Part shown: one piece after another, positions 16,484 to 23,701 of the stretch
Layout of the letters: each line of letters opens with the position of its first letter
Position numbering within the stretch: position 1 is the first letter of the stretch
Origin: Hyphomicrobiales bacterium
Lineage (GTDB): Bacteria > Pseudomonadota > Alphaproteobacteria > Rhizobiales > Beijerinckiaceae
Length of the DNA stretch: 44,080 nt
Direction of reading: 5' to 3'
Assembly (NCBI GenBank): GCA_025356415.1
Contig: JANXTB010000376.1
Coordinates: 1 to 44,080, forward strand
Position numbers and translations under genes: made by a program
The notes under the pieces: generated by a model
Databases searched by the model: none
What the model was told of the DNA's origin: nothing
What the model saw: only the letters and a program-made list of their open reading frames with translations

Positions 16484-16498
16484 TCTGGAGGAAACAGC

Positions 16499-17227
16499 AT
16501 GTCCTTTTCAACCTGGCGCGGCACTGTGGGAATTGTGCGCCCGACCTATCGTCCCGGCGGCATGGAGGAGCTGATCAAGATGCTTCCCGATGGCGTCGGC
16601 GTGATCCCGCTGTTCGCCGAAATCGAACGCGGCACGCAGGACGAGTTCAAGGAAGCCATCGTGCGCTATCGCAAGAAAGTCGCGAAGCTCGCGGAGATCG
16701 GCATCGATGTCATCAACCCCTCTGGCGCGCCGCCCTTCATGGTGCTGGGCTATGCGGGCGAGGCCGCGCTGATCAAGGAATGGGAGGCCGAGTACAAGGT
16801 GCCGGTTTTCACATCGGGCACCACGCATGTCGACGCCTTGCGCGCGCTGCAGGCGCAGCGCTTCGTCGGCTTCAGCTATTTCGGCGGCGCCATCAACGAT
16901 ATCTATGCGCAATATTTCCGCGACGCGGGACTCGATGTGCTCGACATGGTCGGCCTCGATGTGCCGTTCCAGAAGGTGCAGGAATATTCGAGCCACCTCA
17001 TCTACAGCTGGATTCGCGAGCACATGCGCAAGCATCCAACGGCGCAGGCGATCTACATGCTGGGACCCGCGTGGCGCACGCTCGACATCATCGAGCATCT
17101 TGAGCGCGATTGCCGCGTGCCTGTTGTCCACGCGATTCCCTCGCAATGCTGGGATATCCAGCGCCACCTCGGCCTGCGTCAGCCGGTGCCGGGCTTTGGA
17201 CGCTTGCTTGCGGAGATGGTGGAATGA
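16499..17227 (+). CDS. Asp/Glu racemase superfamily protein, arylmalonate-decarboxylase/maleate-isomerase-like
   Basis: A 242-residue cytoplasmic protein of the superfamily that includes aspartate/glutamate racemase, maleate cis-trans isomerase and arylmalonate decarboxylase. Typical features are GTVGIVRPTYRPGGMEEL, GIDVINPSGAPPFMV, VPVFTSGTTHVDALRAL, FVGFSYFGGAINDI and PVVHAIPSQCWDIQRHLG. Racemases and isomerases use two cysteines. Here the first site reads PSGAPP without Cys while the second Cys is present (C217). That one-Cys layout is known from arylmalonate decarboxylase and suggests decarboxylation rather than racemisation (inference). GGAGG seven bases upstream sets the start. Its stop overlaps the start of the next TctC gene as ATGA, implying coupled translation. 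Confidence 0.82.
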   Translation: MSFSTWRGTVGIVRPTYRPGGMEELIKMLPDGVGVIPLFAEIERGTQDEFKEAIVRYRKKVAKLAEIGIDVINPSGAPPFMVLGYAGEAALIKEWEAEYKVPVFTSGTTHVDALRALQAQRFVGFSYFGGAINDIYAQYFRDAGLDVLDMVGLDVPFQKVQEYSSHLIYSWIREHMRKHPTAQAIYMLGPAWRTLDIIEHLERDCRVPVVHAIPSQCWDIQRHLGLRQPVPGFGRLLAEMVE

Positions 17228-18240
17228 AAGCGAAAACATTTCTTCGCGCGACGATTCTCGCCGTCATCGCGCTCGCCTCGCCTTCGCAAGCGGCTGATTT
17301 CTACGAGGGCAAGGTCGTCACCATCGTTGTCGGCTTCACGCCGGGCGGCACCTACGACCAGATGGCGCGGCTTTATGCGCGTCACATGCCGCGCTTCCTG
17401 CCCGGCAAGCCGACGATCATCGTGCAGAACATGCCCGGCGCCGGCAGCCTTGTCGCCACGACGCATCTCGCCAACAACGCGGCGCGCGATGGCACAGTGC
17501 TGGGCGTTGTCGGCGGCGGTACGGTTTGGGAATCGCTGCTGGGCAATCCGCAGGCGCGCTACGATCCCAAGACCTTCAACTGGATCGGCGGCAAGTCGCG
17601 CGACAACATCACCTGTCTCGTCTGGCACACGTCGCCGATCCGCACGATCGCTGACGCGATGAACAGCGAAGTCATCGTCGGCGCCACGGGGCCGGGCTCG
17701 CGCACCATGACCTTCCCCAAGGCGCTCAACGATATCGCGCATACGAAATTCAAGATCGTTTCGGGTTATCCCGGCGGCAATGAAATCACCATGGCGCTTG
17801 AGAAGGGCGAGGTCGGCGGCTATTGCGGCTGGGCGCTCGGCTCGCTGAAGCAACGCGCGCCGCAATGGTATGACGAGAAGAAGGTTCGCTTCCTCGTGCA
17901 ATTCGCGACCGCGCGCGACAAAGATCTGCAGGACGTGCCGCTCGCCGTCGATCTCGCGAAAACTCAGGCCGACAAGGACATCATGGAATTCCTGACGTCG
18001 GACGCCGTCCTCGCCTGGACGCTGCTGGCGCCGCCCGGCGTTCCTGCCGAGCGGGTGACGCTGCTGCGCGGCGCTTTTGAGGCTATGCTGCGCGATTCCG
18101 CAGCGCTCGCTGAAGCCGATCGCGAGAAACTGGAGATCGACCCGGTGCCGGGCGCAGAATTGCAGGCGCTTGTCGAAAAGCTTGCGCGCACCCCGCCTGC
18201 GACTCTGGAGGCGATCAAGCAGATCAACAGCGGCAAGTAG
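17224..18240 (+). CDS. TctC-family solute-binding protein, second in the operon
   Basis: A 338-residue periplasmic receptor. It has a short signal peptide (MKAKTFLRATILAVIALASP), then ADFYEGKVVTIVVGFTPGGT, RFLPGKPTIIVQNMPGAGS, the loop GATGPGSRTMTFPKAL and LEKGEVGGYCGWALGS. The ORF track starts at 17110 inside the previous gene; the ATG at 17224 overlaps the upstream stop (ATGA) and begins the signal peptide. It differs clearly from the TctC at 15464 in the domain-2 loop, so the operon seems to have two receptors for different ligands. It is the last gene, with only one base between its stop and the convergent glutamate-synthase-like gene and no terminator visible. Confidence 0.93.
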   Translation: MKAKTFLRATILAVIALASPSQAADFYEGKVVTIVVGFTPGGTYDQMARLYARHMPRFLPGKPTIIVQNMPGAGSLVATTHLANNAARDGTVLGVVGGGTVWESLLGNPQARYDPKTFNWIGGKSRDNITCLVWHTSPIRTIADAMNSEVIVGATGPGSRTMTFPKALNDIAHTKFKIVSGYPGGNEITMALEKGEVGGYCGWALGSLKQRAPQWYDEKKVRFLVQFATARDKDLQDVPLAVDLAKTQADKDIMEFLTSDAVLAWTLLAPPGVPAERVTLLRGAFEAMLRDSAALAEADREKLEIDPVPGAELQALVEKLARTPPATLEAIKQINSGK

Positions 18241-18241
18241 A

Positions 18242-19861
18242 TCAGGCGCGGGGCGCGAAGCTCTCTGCGTCGGCCATATCCCAGGCGCGCCGGAAGCGCG
18301 CCTCCAGCGTTCCCGCGAGCAGCTCTCCAGGCTCGAGACGCGGATAGAGATCAGCGAGCGTCGCGACTTCGCTTTGCGACACGCGGCGTGAAAAATGGAC
18401 CGCGTGGAATGAGCCGGGATGTTCGAGCCCCGCAGCCGCCGTGATTTCGGCGAGCGCTTCCATGGTCGCATGATGATAATTGGCGACGCGCTGCGCCTTG
18501 TCGGGCACGACGAGCGCGCGCTGGCGCAGCGGATCTTGCGTGGCGACGCCCGTCGGGCATTTGTCGGTATGGCACGATTGCGACTGGATGCAGCCTAGCG
18601 CAAACATGAAACCGCGCGCCGAATTGCACCAGTCGGCGCCAAGCGCGAGCGCGCGTGCGATATCGAAGGCCGTGGCGATCTTGCCGCTGGCGCCGACCTT
18701 GATCCGCTCGCGCGCGTTGATGCCGATCAGCGCATTGTTGACGAAGCTCAGCCCCTCGCGCAAAGGCTTGCCGATGTGATCTATGAATTCGAGCGGCGCC
18801 GCGCCGGTGCCGCCTTCCTTGCCATCGACGACGATGAAATCGGGATAGACGCCGGTCGCCGTCATCGCCTTGCAGATGGCGAGAAATTCCCAATCGTGCC
18901 CGACGCAGAGTTTGAAACCGACAGGCTTGCCGCCCGAAAGCTCGCGCAATTGTGCGATGAAGCGCATCATTCCGGTCGGCGTGGAAAAAGCCGGATGGCT
19001 GGCGGGCGAAATGCAATCCTGCCCCATTTCAACGCCGCGCGTCGCGGCAATCTCGGCCGACACTTTGGCGGCGGGCAGTACGCCGCCATGGCCGGGCTTG
19101 GCGCCCTGGCTCAACTTCACTTCGATCATGCGAATTTGCGGATCGGCGGCGGTCTGCGCGAAGCGCTCGGGCGAGAACGAACCATCGACGTGACGCGCGC
19201 CGAAATAGCCGGAGCCGAGCTCCCAGATGATGTCGCCGCCGCCGGCGCGATGATAGGGGCTGAACCCGCCCTCGCCCGTGTCATGCGCGAAGCCGCCCTT
19301 GCGTGCGCCCTCGTTCAGCGCGTGGATCGCATTCGGGCTCAGGGCGCCGAAGCTCATGGCGGAAATGTTGAAGATCGAGGATTCGTAAGGCTGCGCGCAA
19401 TCGGGCCCGCCGATGCTCACTTGAAACTTGGTGGATGCAATCGGCTTGGGCGCCAGCGAATGGTTCATCCATTCAAAGCCGTCGGCGTAGACGTCGTAGG
19501 CCGTGCCGAAGGGACGCTTGTCGAGTTCCAGTTTCGCACGCTGATAAACGATGGCGCGCTTGTCGCGGCTGAAGGGAAGGCCGTGCTTTTCGTCCTCGAA
19601 GAAATATTGCCGCATCTCGGGGCGGATCGATTCCAGCAAGAAACGCAGATGCGCGGCGATCGGATAATTTCGCAGGACCGCGTGCTTGGTCTGCAGCAAA
19701 TCGTGCAAGCCGATCATCATGAGCCCGGCGCCGATCAGGAAGCCGAGCACCGGCACGAGAGACATCACTCCCGCCAGCAGCGCAACGAGGCTCGCGAGGC
19801 AGAGCGCGACCGACGCCGCGAGCGGCAGGAAGCGTGGATGCAGGAAAAGTATATAGGGCAT
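18242..19861 (-). CDS. Membrane-anchored FMN-binding glutamate synthase-domain protein
   Basis: A 539-residue protein. Two hydrophobic helices at residues 10-52 anchor a large cytoplasmic domain related to the FMN/Fe-S synthase domain of GltB. Markers are FNISAMSFGALSPNAIHAL, DTGEGGFSPYHR, EVKLSQGAKPGHGGVLP, FIVVDGKEGGTGAAP and a cysteine cluster GCIQSQSCHTDKCPTGVATQ that should hold the Fe-S centre. It lacks the glutaminase domain and no gltD lies nearby, so it is not a complete glutamate synthase; stand-alone relatives are widespread and poorly characterised. Start ATG at 19861 has AAGGA seven bases upstream, but that site forms the edge of a long hairpin (19871-19911) that may control translation. 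Confidence 0.9.
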   Translation of the reverse strand: MPYILFLHPRFLPLAASVALCLASLVALLAGVMSLVPVLGFLIGAGLMMIGLHDLLQTKHAVLRNYPIAAHLRFLLESIRPEMRQYFFEDEKHGLPFSRDKRAIVYQRAKLELDKRPFGTAYDVYADGFEWMNHSLAPKPIASTKFQVSIGGPDCAQPYESSIFNISAMSFGALSPNAIHALNEGARKGGFAHDTGEGGFSPYHRAGGGDIIWELGSGYFGARHVDGSFSPERFAQTAADPQIRMIEVKLSQGAKPGHGGVLPAAKVSAEIAATRGVEMGQDCISPASHPAFSTPTGMMRFIAQLRELSGGKPVGFKLCVGHDWEFLAICKAMTATGVYPDFIVVDGKEGGTGAAPLEFIDHIGKPLREGLSFVNNALIGINARERIKVGASGKIATAFDIARALALGADWCNSARGFMFALGCIQSQSCHTDKCPTGVATQDPLRQRALVVPDKAQRVANYHHATMEALAEITAAAGLEHPGSFHAVHFSRRVSQSEVATLADLYPRLEPGELLAGTLEARFRRAWDMADAESFAPRA

Positions 19862-19870
19862 CGCGCCGTC

Positions 19871-19911
19871 CTTGACGTATGGGCCGGCGAAACTGCCGGC
19901 CCAATGTCAAG
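19871..19911 (-). promoter_or_regulatory. Long leader hairpin overlapping the ribosome binding site of the 18242 gene
   Basis: CTTGACGT(A)TGGGCCGGC pairs with GCCGGCCCAATGTCAAG: about 17 base pairs with one bulged A and one G-T pair (on the plus-strand reading), closing a 6-base loop. On the minus strand the last bases of the stem (CAAG) run into the AAGGA ribosome binding site, ten bases before the ATG. No T-run follows in either direction, so it is not a standard terminator. A structure that hides the ribosome binding site is the natural reading. Confidence 0.55.
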
Positions 19912-19973
19912 CTAGGCCCCGCCTCCCGGCGCGTCCAGCAAAGGATGGCGCGGGTGCGGGGGGTGCGGCGATG

Positions 19974-20726
19974 TCACTCGACGAAGGGCTGCATGCCCAT
20001 CTGGCGCAGGAAGGGCTCTGACGAGGGAGCCACCAGAAACTTCACGAGCTTGCGCGCGGTCTCCGGGTCTTTTGCGCTGGTGCTGACGCCGGCGGCGAAT
20101 CCGATCCATGTCTGCAGTTCGTCAGGCAGAAGGCCTGCCATATCGACGCCCTTGACGCCCCACATGCGCGAGGCGACGACGACCACCATGTCGGCTTCGC
20201 CGGTCGCCACCACTTCGACATTATATTCGCCCGGCATGGGCATGAGACGCGACTTCATTTCATTTTCAATGCCGAGGCGCTTCACGAGATTGGCGAAATA
20301 AATGCCGCTCGCGCCCTCTTCCGGATAAGCGACTTTCTTGGCTGACAGCAGCGCTTTCTTGAAACCGTCGGCGGTCGACAGGTCGGGACGCGGTGCCCCT
20401 TGCTTGATGCCAACGCCGACGCCGATGCGGCCGATCACGGCGCGCGTGTCGGGCACGACCTTGCCGGCTTTAATCAATTCGTCGAGCACCGGAGGATTGA
20501 GCACCGTCACATCGAACGCTTCGCCATCCAGCACGCGCTTGCGGATTTGCGGGTTCACCGCGACATCGAGGATGATCCTAGTTCCGGTCTCGCGCTCGAA
20601 GCGCCCGCTCAATTCCGCGACCGCGGCCTTGCCGCCATTGCCGCTGAGGATTTTCAATTCAGCCGCCTGCGCGCCGCACGACAGGAACAGCGCGGCGACG
20701 GCCGCCAGCGCGATACGAGATTTCAT
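19974..20726 (-). CDS. ModA-like substrate-binding protein
   Basis: A 250-residue periplasmic type-II binding protein resembling molybdate/tungstate receptors (ModA/PBP2 superfamily). Signal peptide MKSRIALAAVAALFLSCGAQA, then ELKILSGNGGKAAVAEL, FERETGTRIILDVA, FDVTVLNPPVLDELIKAGKV, AYPEEGASGIYFANLV, and a C-terminal KLVKFLVAPSSEPFLRQMGM. In true ModA an early Ser and a later Ser/Thr bind the oxyanion; GNGG here and VLNPP lack the canonical pattern, so an organic ligand is also possible. Start ATG at 20726 (after GGGTGGAAAC), not the 20879 extension. No modB or modC is present. It lies 112 bases upstream of the glutamate-synthase-like gene, same direction. Confidence 0.85.
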   Translation of the reverse strand: MKSRIALAAVAALFLSCGAQAAELKILSGNGGKAAVAELSGRFERETGTRIILDVAVNPQIRKRVLDGEAFDVTVLNPPVLDELIKAGKVVPDTRAVIGRIGVGVGIKQGAPRPDLSTADGFKKALLSAKKVAYPEEGASGIYFANLVKRLGIENEMKSRLMPMPGEYNVEVVATGEADMVVVVASRMWGVKGVDMAGLLPDELQTWIGFAAGVSTSAKDPETARKLVKFLVAPSSEPFLRQMGMQPFVE

Positions 20727-20890
20727 GTTTCCACCCATTTTGTGTTTTTGAAATGCGCCGCATGGAACTCTGGATCGGCGCGCGCTGCAAGCTGCGATCG
20801 CGCTGCATCGCAACATCGAATCCTTTTGCGCTTCGTGAACAACGTGACGTAAGCTTCTACATTGCTTGTGTGCCGGCATGGAGAGACTCC

Positions 20891-21076
20891 ATGAATTTGA
20901 ACATGACTGAATTTGTCATCGACGGTGTGATCGCCTCCTCGCGCGAGGCGATGGCCGTCTCGAATGCATTGCGAGAGAAGGGCGAGGACGAACTCGCAGC
21001 CCTTTGGGCGCAGTATGCGCAATACCTCGTCGCATCGGAGCTTTACGTCGGGCCGCCCACATCGGGCCTGAATTGA
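20891..21076 (+). CDS. Small hypothetical protein, 61 residues
   Basis: A short protein, MNLNMTEFVIDGVIASSREA..., predicted to be mostly helical and acidic, without signal peptide or membrane helix. GGAGAG lies five to six bases before the ATG at 20891, and codon use matches neighbouring genes. It is divergent from the ModA-like gene and converges with the small membrane protein gene at 21084, seven bases away. I do not recognise the family. Confidence 0.5.
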   Translation: MNLNMTEFVIDGVIASSREAMAVSNALREKGEDELAALWAQYAQYLVASELYVGPPTSGLN

Positions 21077-21083
21077 GCGCGCT

Positions 21084-21284
21084 CTAGCGCCCGGCGAACT
21101 GCTGATAGATGTAATAGATGAGCGCGAGCCCGGCGACGCCCAGCATCGCGAGCGCCAGATATCCGACCTGCCGATTGAAATCATCGCTCGCCTGCCGGAG
21201 TGCGCGCGAGCGCTTGAACATGAGTGACCGCACGAAAGCCAGGACCGGAAGAGCGGCCGCGCAGTAGAGAAGGAACTTGATCAA
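21084..21284 (-). CDS. Small two-helix membrane protein, TTG start
   Basis: A 66-residue protein with two membrane helices: residues 1-20 (KFLLYCAAALPVLAFVRSLM) and residues 40-62 (QVGYLALAMLGVAGLALIYY), joined by a basic, polar loop (KRSRALRQASDDFN). The start is TTG at 21284, with AAAGG six bases upstream inside the tail of the preceding tiny gene. It is the third member of a three-gene cluster of very small proteins, two bases after the His-rich one. The family is not recognised; a small subunit or anchor for a membrane complex is possible. Confidence 0.6.
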   Translation of the reverse strand: MIKFLLYCAAALPVLAFVRSLMFKRSRALRQASDDFNRQVGYLALAMLGVAGLALIYYIYQQFAGR

Positions 21285-21286
21285 GG

Positions 21287-21394
21287 CTAACCTTTCGCGG
21301 GCGCATGCTGATGCGCCACGTGATGCGGCGAAAAGGGCGGTTTGTCCATGGCGTCATGCGCGGCGCCGGCGGAAGGCGTCACTTTGTGAACCAT
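21287..21394 (-). CDS. Tiny His-rich protein, 35 residues
   Basis: MVHKVTPSAGAAHDAMDKPP..., ending SPHHVAHQHAPAKG, with six His in 35 residues and no membrane helix. The evidence that it is translated is a perfect AGGAGG seven bases before its ATG, placed inside the end of the upstream tiny gene, with which it overlaps by 16 bases. The ORF track shows it only as the tail of a longer frame (21287-21580). The His cluster could bind a metal or heme-related partner; that is speculation. Too short for most annotation pipelines. Confidence 0.5.
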   Translation of the reverse strand: MVHKVTPSAGAAHDAMDKPPFSPHHVAHQHAPAKG

Positions 21395-21501
21395 GCGAAG
21401 ACCTCCTGAAAGGTCATCGGGCGTGGCGAGCCATACGCCATGCCGAGCACCGCCAGCAGCGTGATGAGCATCATGTAGAGCGTGATCTGACCCTTCGTCA
21501 T
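21379..21501 (-). CDS. Tiny single-helix membrane protein, 40 residues
   Basis: MTKGQITLYMMLITLLAVLG... with one membrane helix at residues 6-23 and a short amphipathic tail PMTFQEVFAWFTK. It is not in the ORF track because of its length. It has no obvious ribosome binding site, but it contains the AGGAGG of the next gene and overlaps it, giving an operon of three consecutive small genes (40, 35 and 66 residues). The size and shape recall small accessory subunits of respiratory or transport complexes. It is divergent from a diheme cytochrome c gene 188 bases away. Confidence 0.5.
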   Translation of the reverse strand: MTKGQITLYMMLITLLAVLGMAYGSPRPMTFQEVFAWFTK

Positions 21502-21689
21502 GCCGCGATGTTAGCTGCGAAACTGAAGCCCGTCTCGGGAGCAACGCGTATGGCCAAGTCAGCGCTGTCACGGCCAGCATGATCGGAAACGTGCCTCGGG
21601 AGATAGATTTTTAAAATGCAGTCTCCCGCTCGACTTACGATCTTGTAAAGTTCAGCTTCCACACTCTCCTCAACGACAGGAACGCAAGG

Positions 21690-22517
21690 ATGATCGACCG
21701 CACGAAGAGTCTGCTGACGGCTGTTGTTCTGGGCCTTGCCTGCGCGCCAGCCCTCGCCGAGACGCCGCTGGAGCGGGGCTCTTATCTCGTGAACGGGATC
21801 ATTGGCTGTGGCGATTGTCACACGCCGCGCGGCAAGCCGCCGGGGCCATTCCTGTCGGGCGGCAACAAGCAGATGGGCGGCCAGGCTGTCACGGCGAACA
21901 TCACGCCCGACGTGGAAACGGGCATCGGCGGCTGGACCGACGAGCAGATCATCACGGCCCTGCGCGAAGGCAAGCGCCCGGACGGCTCGACGATCGGCCC
22001 GCCCATGCCGGTGCGGGATTACCGCGCCATGTCGGATGACGACGTAAAAGCGGTCGTCGCCTATCTGCGCACGGTTCCGCCGGTGAAGAACGTCGTCGCC
22101 AAGTCGCAATACAAGAACCCGCTGCCCGCGAGCTACGGGCCGCCGGTCGGGCACGTGCCGAACCCGCCCGCCGACGATCAGATTGCGCAAGGCGCCTATC
22201 TCGCCGGGCCGCTCGGACATTGCATGGAGTGCCACACGCCGATGGGCCCCGAGGGCCGCGCCGATATGGAAAACCGTCTGGGCGCGGGCGGCCAGGACTT
22301 CCGCCTGCCAAACGGCGTGGTGACATCCGCCAACCTGACGCCGACGGGCCTGTCGCGCTACACGGATGCGCAGTTGAAAACGATCATCACTACGGGCAAG
22401 CGTCCGGACGGAACGGAAATCACCGGCCCGATGGAAGTGTCGCTCTACGCCAAACTGACGCCGAAAGATCTCGACGCCATCGTCGCCTATCTGCGCAGCC
22501 TTCCGCCCAAGGGCTGA
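21690..22517 (+). CDS. Periplasmic diheme cytochrome c
   Basis: A 275-residue c-type cytochrome with two covalent heme sites: CGDCH at residues 40-44 and CMECH at residues 178-182. The signal peptide LLTAVVLGLACAPALAE sends it to the periplasm. Each half repeats the same layout: heme motif, TPRGKPPGPF/TPMGPEGRAD, an ANITPD/ANLTPTG turn, GKRPDG, a Met ligand region (GPPMPVRDY, GPMEVSLYAKL) and a closing VVAYLRTVPP or IVAYLRSLPP helix, which indicates internal duplication. AGGAACGCAAGG precedes the ATG. Proteins like this pass electrons from periplasmic dehydrogenases to oxidases; no dehydrogenase is adjacent. Two bases separate it from the convergent TctC gene. Confidence 0.92.
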   Translation: MIDRTKSLLTAVVLGLACAPALAETPLERGSYLVNGIIGCGDCHTPRGKPPGPFLSGGNKQMGGQAVTANITPDVETGIGGWTDEQIITALREGKRPDGSTIGPPMPVRDYRAMSDDDVKAVVAYLRTVPPVKNVVAKSQYKNPLPASYGPPVGHVPNPPADDQIAQGAYLAGPLGHCMECHTPMGPEGRADMENRLGAGGQDFRLPNGVVTSANLTPTGLSRYTDAQLKTIITTGKRPDGTEITGPMEVSLYAKLTPKDLDAIVAYLRSLPPKG

Positions 22518-22519
22518 AA

Positions 22520-23533
22520 CTAGTTGCTGCCGATCAGCTGTTTCGCCAGCGTAACCGCTGATGCTGGCGAGGCGATGATTTCGCGCGCTGTCTTGTCGAG
22601 CGAGGCGCCATCGGTGGGCTCGATTTCCATCTTCAGCTTTTGCGCTTCGGCCAGAAAATCCTTGTCCTGCATGGTTTCGTCGAAAGCTTTGCGCAGGATC
22701 GCGACGCGATCGGCAGGCACGCCCGGCGGGAAGAAGAAGGCGCGCGCAAACTGGCCCGAGGCGGAGATCAGTCGCACCGCGGCTTTCTCGTTTTCGCCTT
22801 GCGCGAGTTCAAGCAGCGTGGGCACATCCGGCAGCGTGGGATCGCGCGTCAGGCCATCGACGACCAGCGGCTTGAATTTTTTCTCGGCGATATATTGCGG
22901 GGCGGCGATGACGACACTGATCCAGTTGGCGCCGCGACCCTGGATTTCGCCGCGCTCCATGGCGAGGTTGAGATCCGCCGTGCCGTTGTAGCCCAGCACG
23001 ATCTTGTATTTCGTGCCTATCAGCTGATTGAGCGCGGCCGGCACCGTATAGGTCGGTGAATTGCGCCCGGTGGCGCCGATGATCGTCTCGATCTTCTTCG
23101 CATCCTCGAGCGTCTGCGCGGGCGCCGTGTGCCAGACGCCGAGCATATTGCGGAGCGGCGCCATATTGCCAATCCACTGCCACTTGGTGACGTCATACTT
23201 GCCGGCCACTTCGGTTTCGGTGATCTGGCTGGTGACGTTGGTCTGCTGCACAATGCCGATCGTCAACCCGTCGCGCGGCGCGGCATGCTCCATCTGGATC
23301 GCCGTGGCGACGCCGCCGCCGACACCCCCCGCGATCTTGACGACCATGGTCGGCGCGCCGGGGATATGCTTGCCGATGTGATTGGCGAGCGTGCGCGCAT
23401 AAACGTCATAGGATCCGCCAGCGCCGGCCCCGACCAGAATGGAAATGTTTTTGCCGGCGTAAAAATCGGCCGCGGACGCAGGCGCTCCGGCGATCAGGAG
23501 AGACGCGGTCAGCGCGCCGAGGATCCGGTTCAT
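22520..23533 (-). CDS. TctC-family solute-binding protein
   Basis: A 337-residue periplasmic receptor. Signal peptide MNRILGALTASLLIAGAPASA, then ADFYAGKNISILVGAGAGGS, HIPGAPTMVVKIAGGVGGGV, the domain-2 loop GATGRNSPTYTVPAAL, AMERGEIQGRGANW and FFPPGVPADRVAILRKAF. GGTGGAAAC before its ATG is identical to that of the ModA-like gene. It stands alone: convergent with the cytochrome gene, divergent from the receptor at 23702. The shared 168-base upstream region holds direct repeats that could regulate both receptors. Confidence 0.93.
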   Translation of the reverse strand: MNRILGALTASLLIAGAPASAADFYAGKNISILVGAGAGGSYDVYARTLANHIGKHIPGAPTMVVKIAGGVGGGVATAIQMEHAAPRDGLTIGIVQQTNVTSQITETEVAGKYDVTKWQWIGNMAPLRNMLGVWHTAPAQTLEDAKKIETIIGATGRNSPTYTVPAALNQLIGTKYKIVLGYNGTADLNLAMERGEIQGRGANWISVVIAAPQYIAEKKFKPLVVDGLTRDPTLPDVPTLLELAQGENEKAAVRLISASGQFARAFFFPPGVPADRVAILRKAFDETMQDKDFLAEAQKLKMEIEPTDGASLDKTAREIIASPASAVTLAKQLIGSN

Positions 23534-23605
23534 GTTTCCACCCTTCGAATTTCTTATCTTGGCTATCGAGCAGATTTCTCGAGGTGAAATCCAGCCTTCG
23601 ACATG

Positions 23606-23639
23606 GCTTTTGAATGAGCCTGCGCCGCTTTTGAATTAG
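23606..23639 (+). promoter_or_regulatory. Direct repeat pair GCTTTTGAATNAG, candidate operator
   Basis: GCTTTTGAATGAG (23606-23618) and GCTTTTGAATTAG (23627-23639) match at 12 of 13 positions and start exactly 21 bases apart, two turns of the DNA helix. They lie midway between two divergent receptor genes, about 65 to 95 bases before the rightward start. A regulator dimer binding one face is a reasonable reading. Confidence 0.45.
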
Positions 23640-23650
23640 GCGGCAGGCTC
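23616..23650 (+). repeat. Inverted repeat overlapping the direct repeats
   Basis: GAGCCTG-CG-CCGC pairs with GCGG-CAGGCTC (11 bp with a 2-base bulge) around an 11-base AT-rich loop that contains most of the second TTTTGAAT copy. It could be an operator or an RNA hairpin in a leader. It has no T-run, so termination is unlikely. Confidence 0.35.
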
Positions 23651-23701
23651 TCGCAAATTCCAAGCTGCATCAACGATAAAGACTTATCCCAGGAGGAAGA
23701 A

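Noticed and set aside
19871-19911. TTGACA on the minus strand as a promoter for the glutamate-synthase-like gene
   Set aside because: The -35 match is perfect but no acceptable -10 box lies 15-19 bases downstream; the sequence is explained by the hairpin arm.
19974-20726. Molybdate uptake locus
   Set aside because: Only a ModA-like receptor is present, without ModB/ModC, and its oxyanion-binding positions are not clearly conserved.
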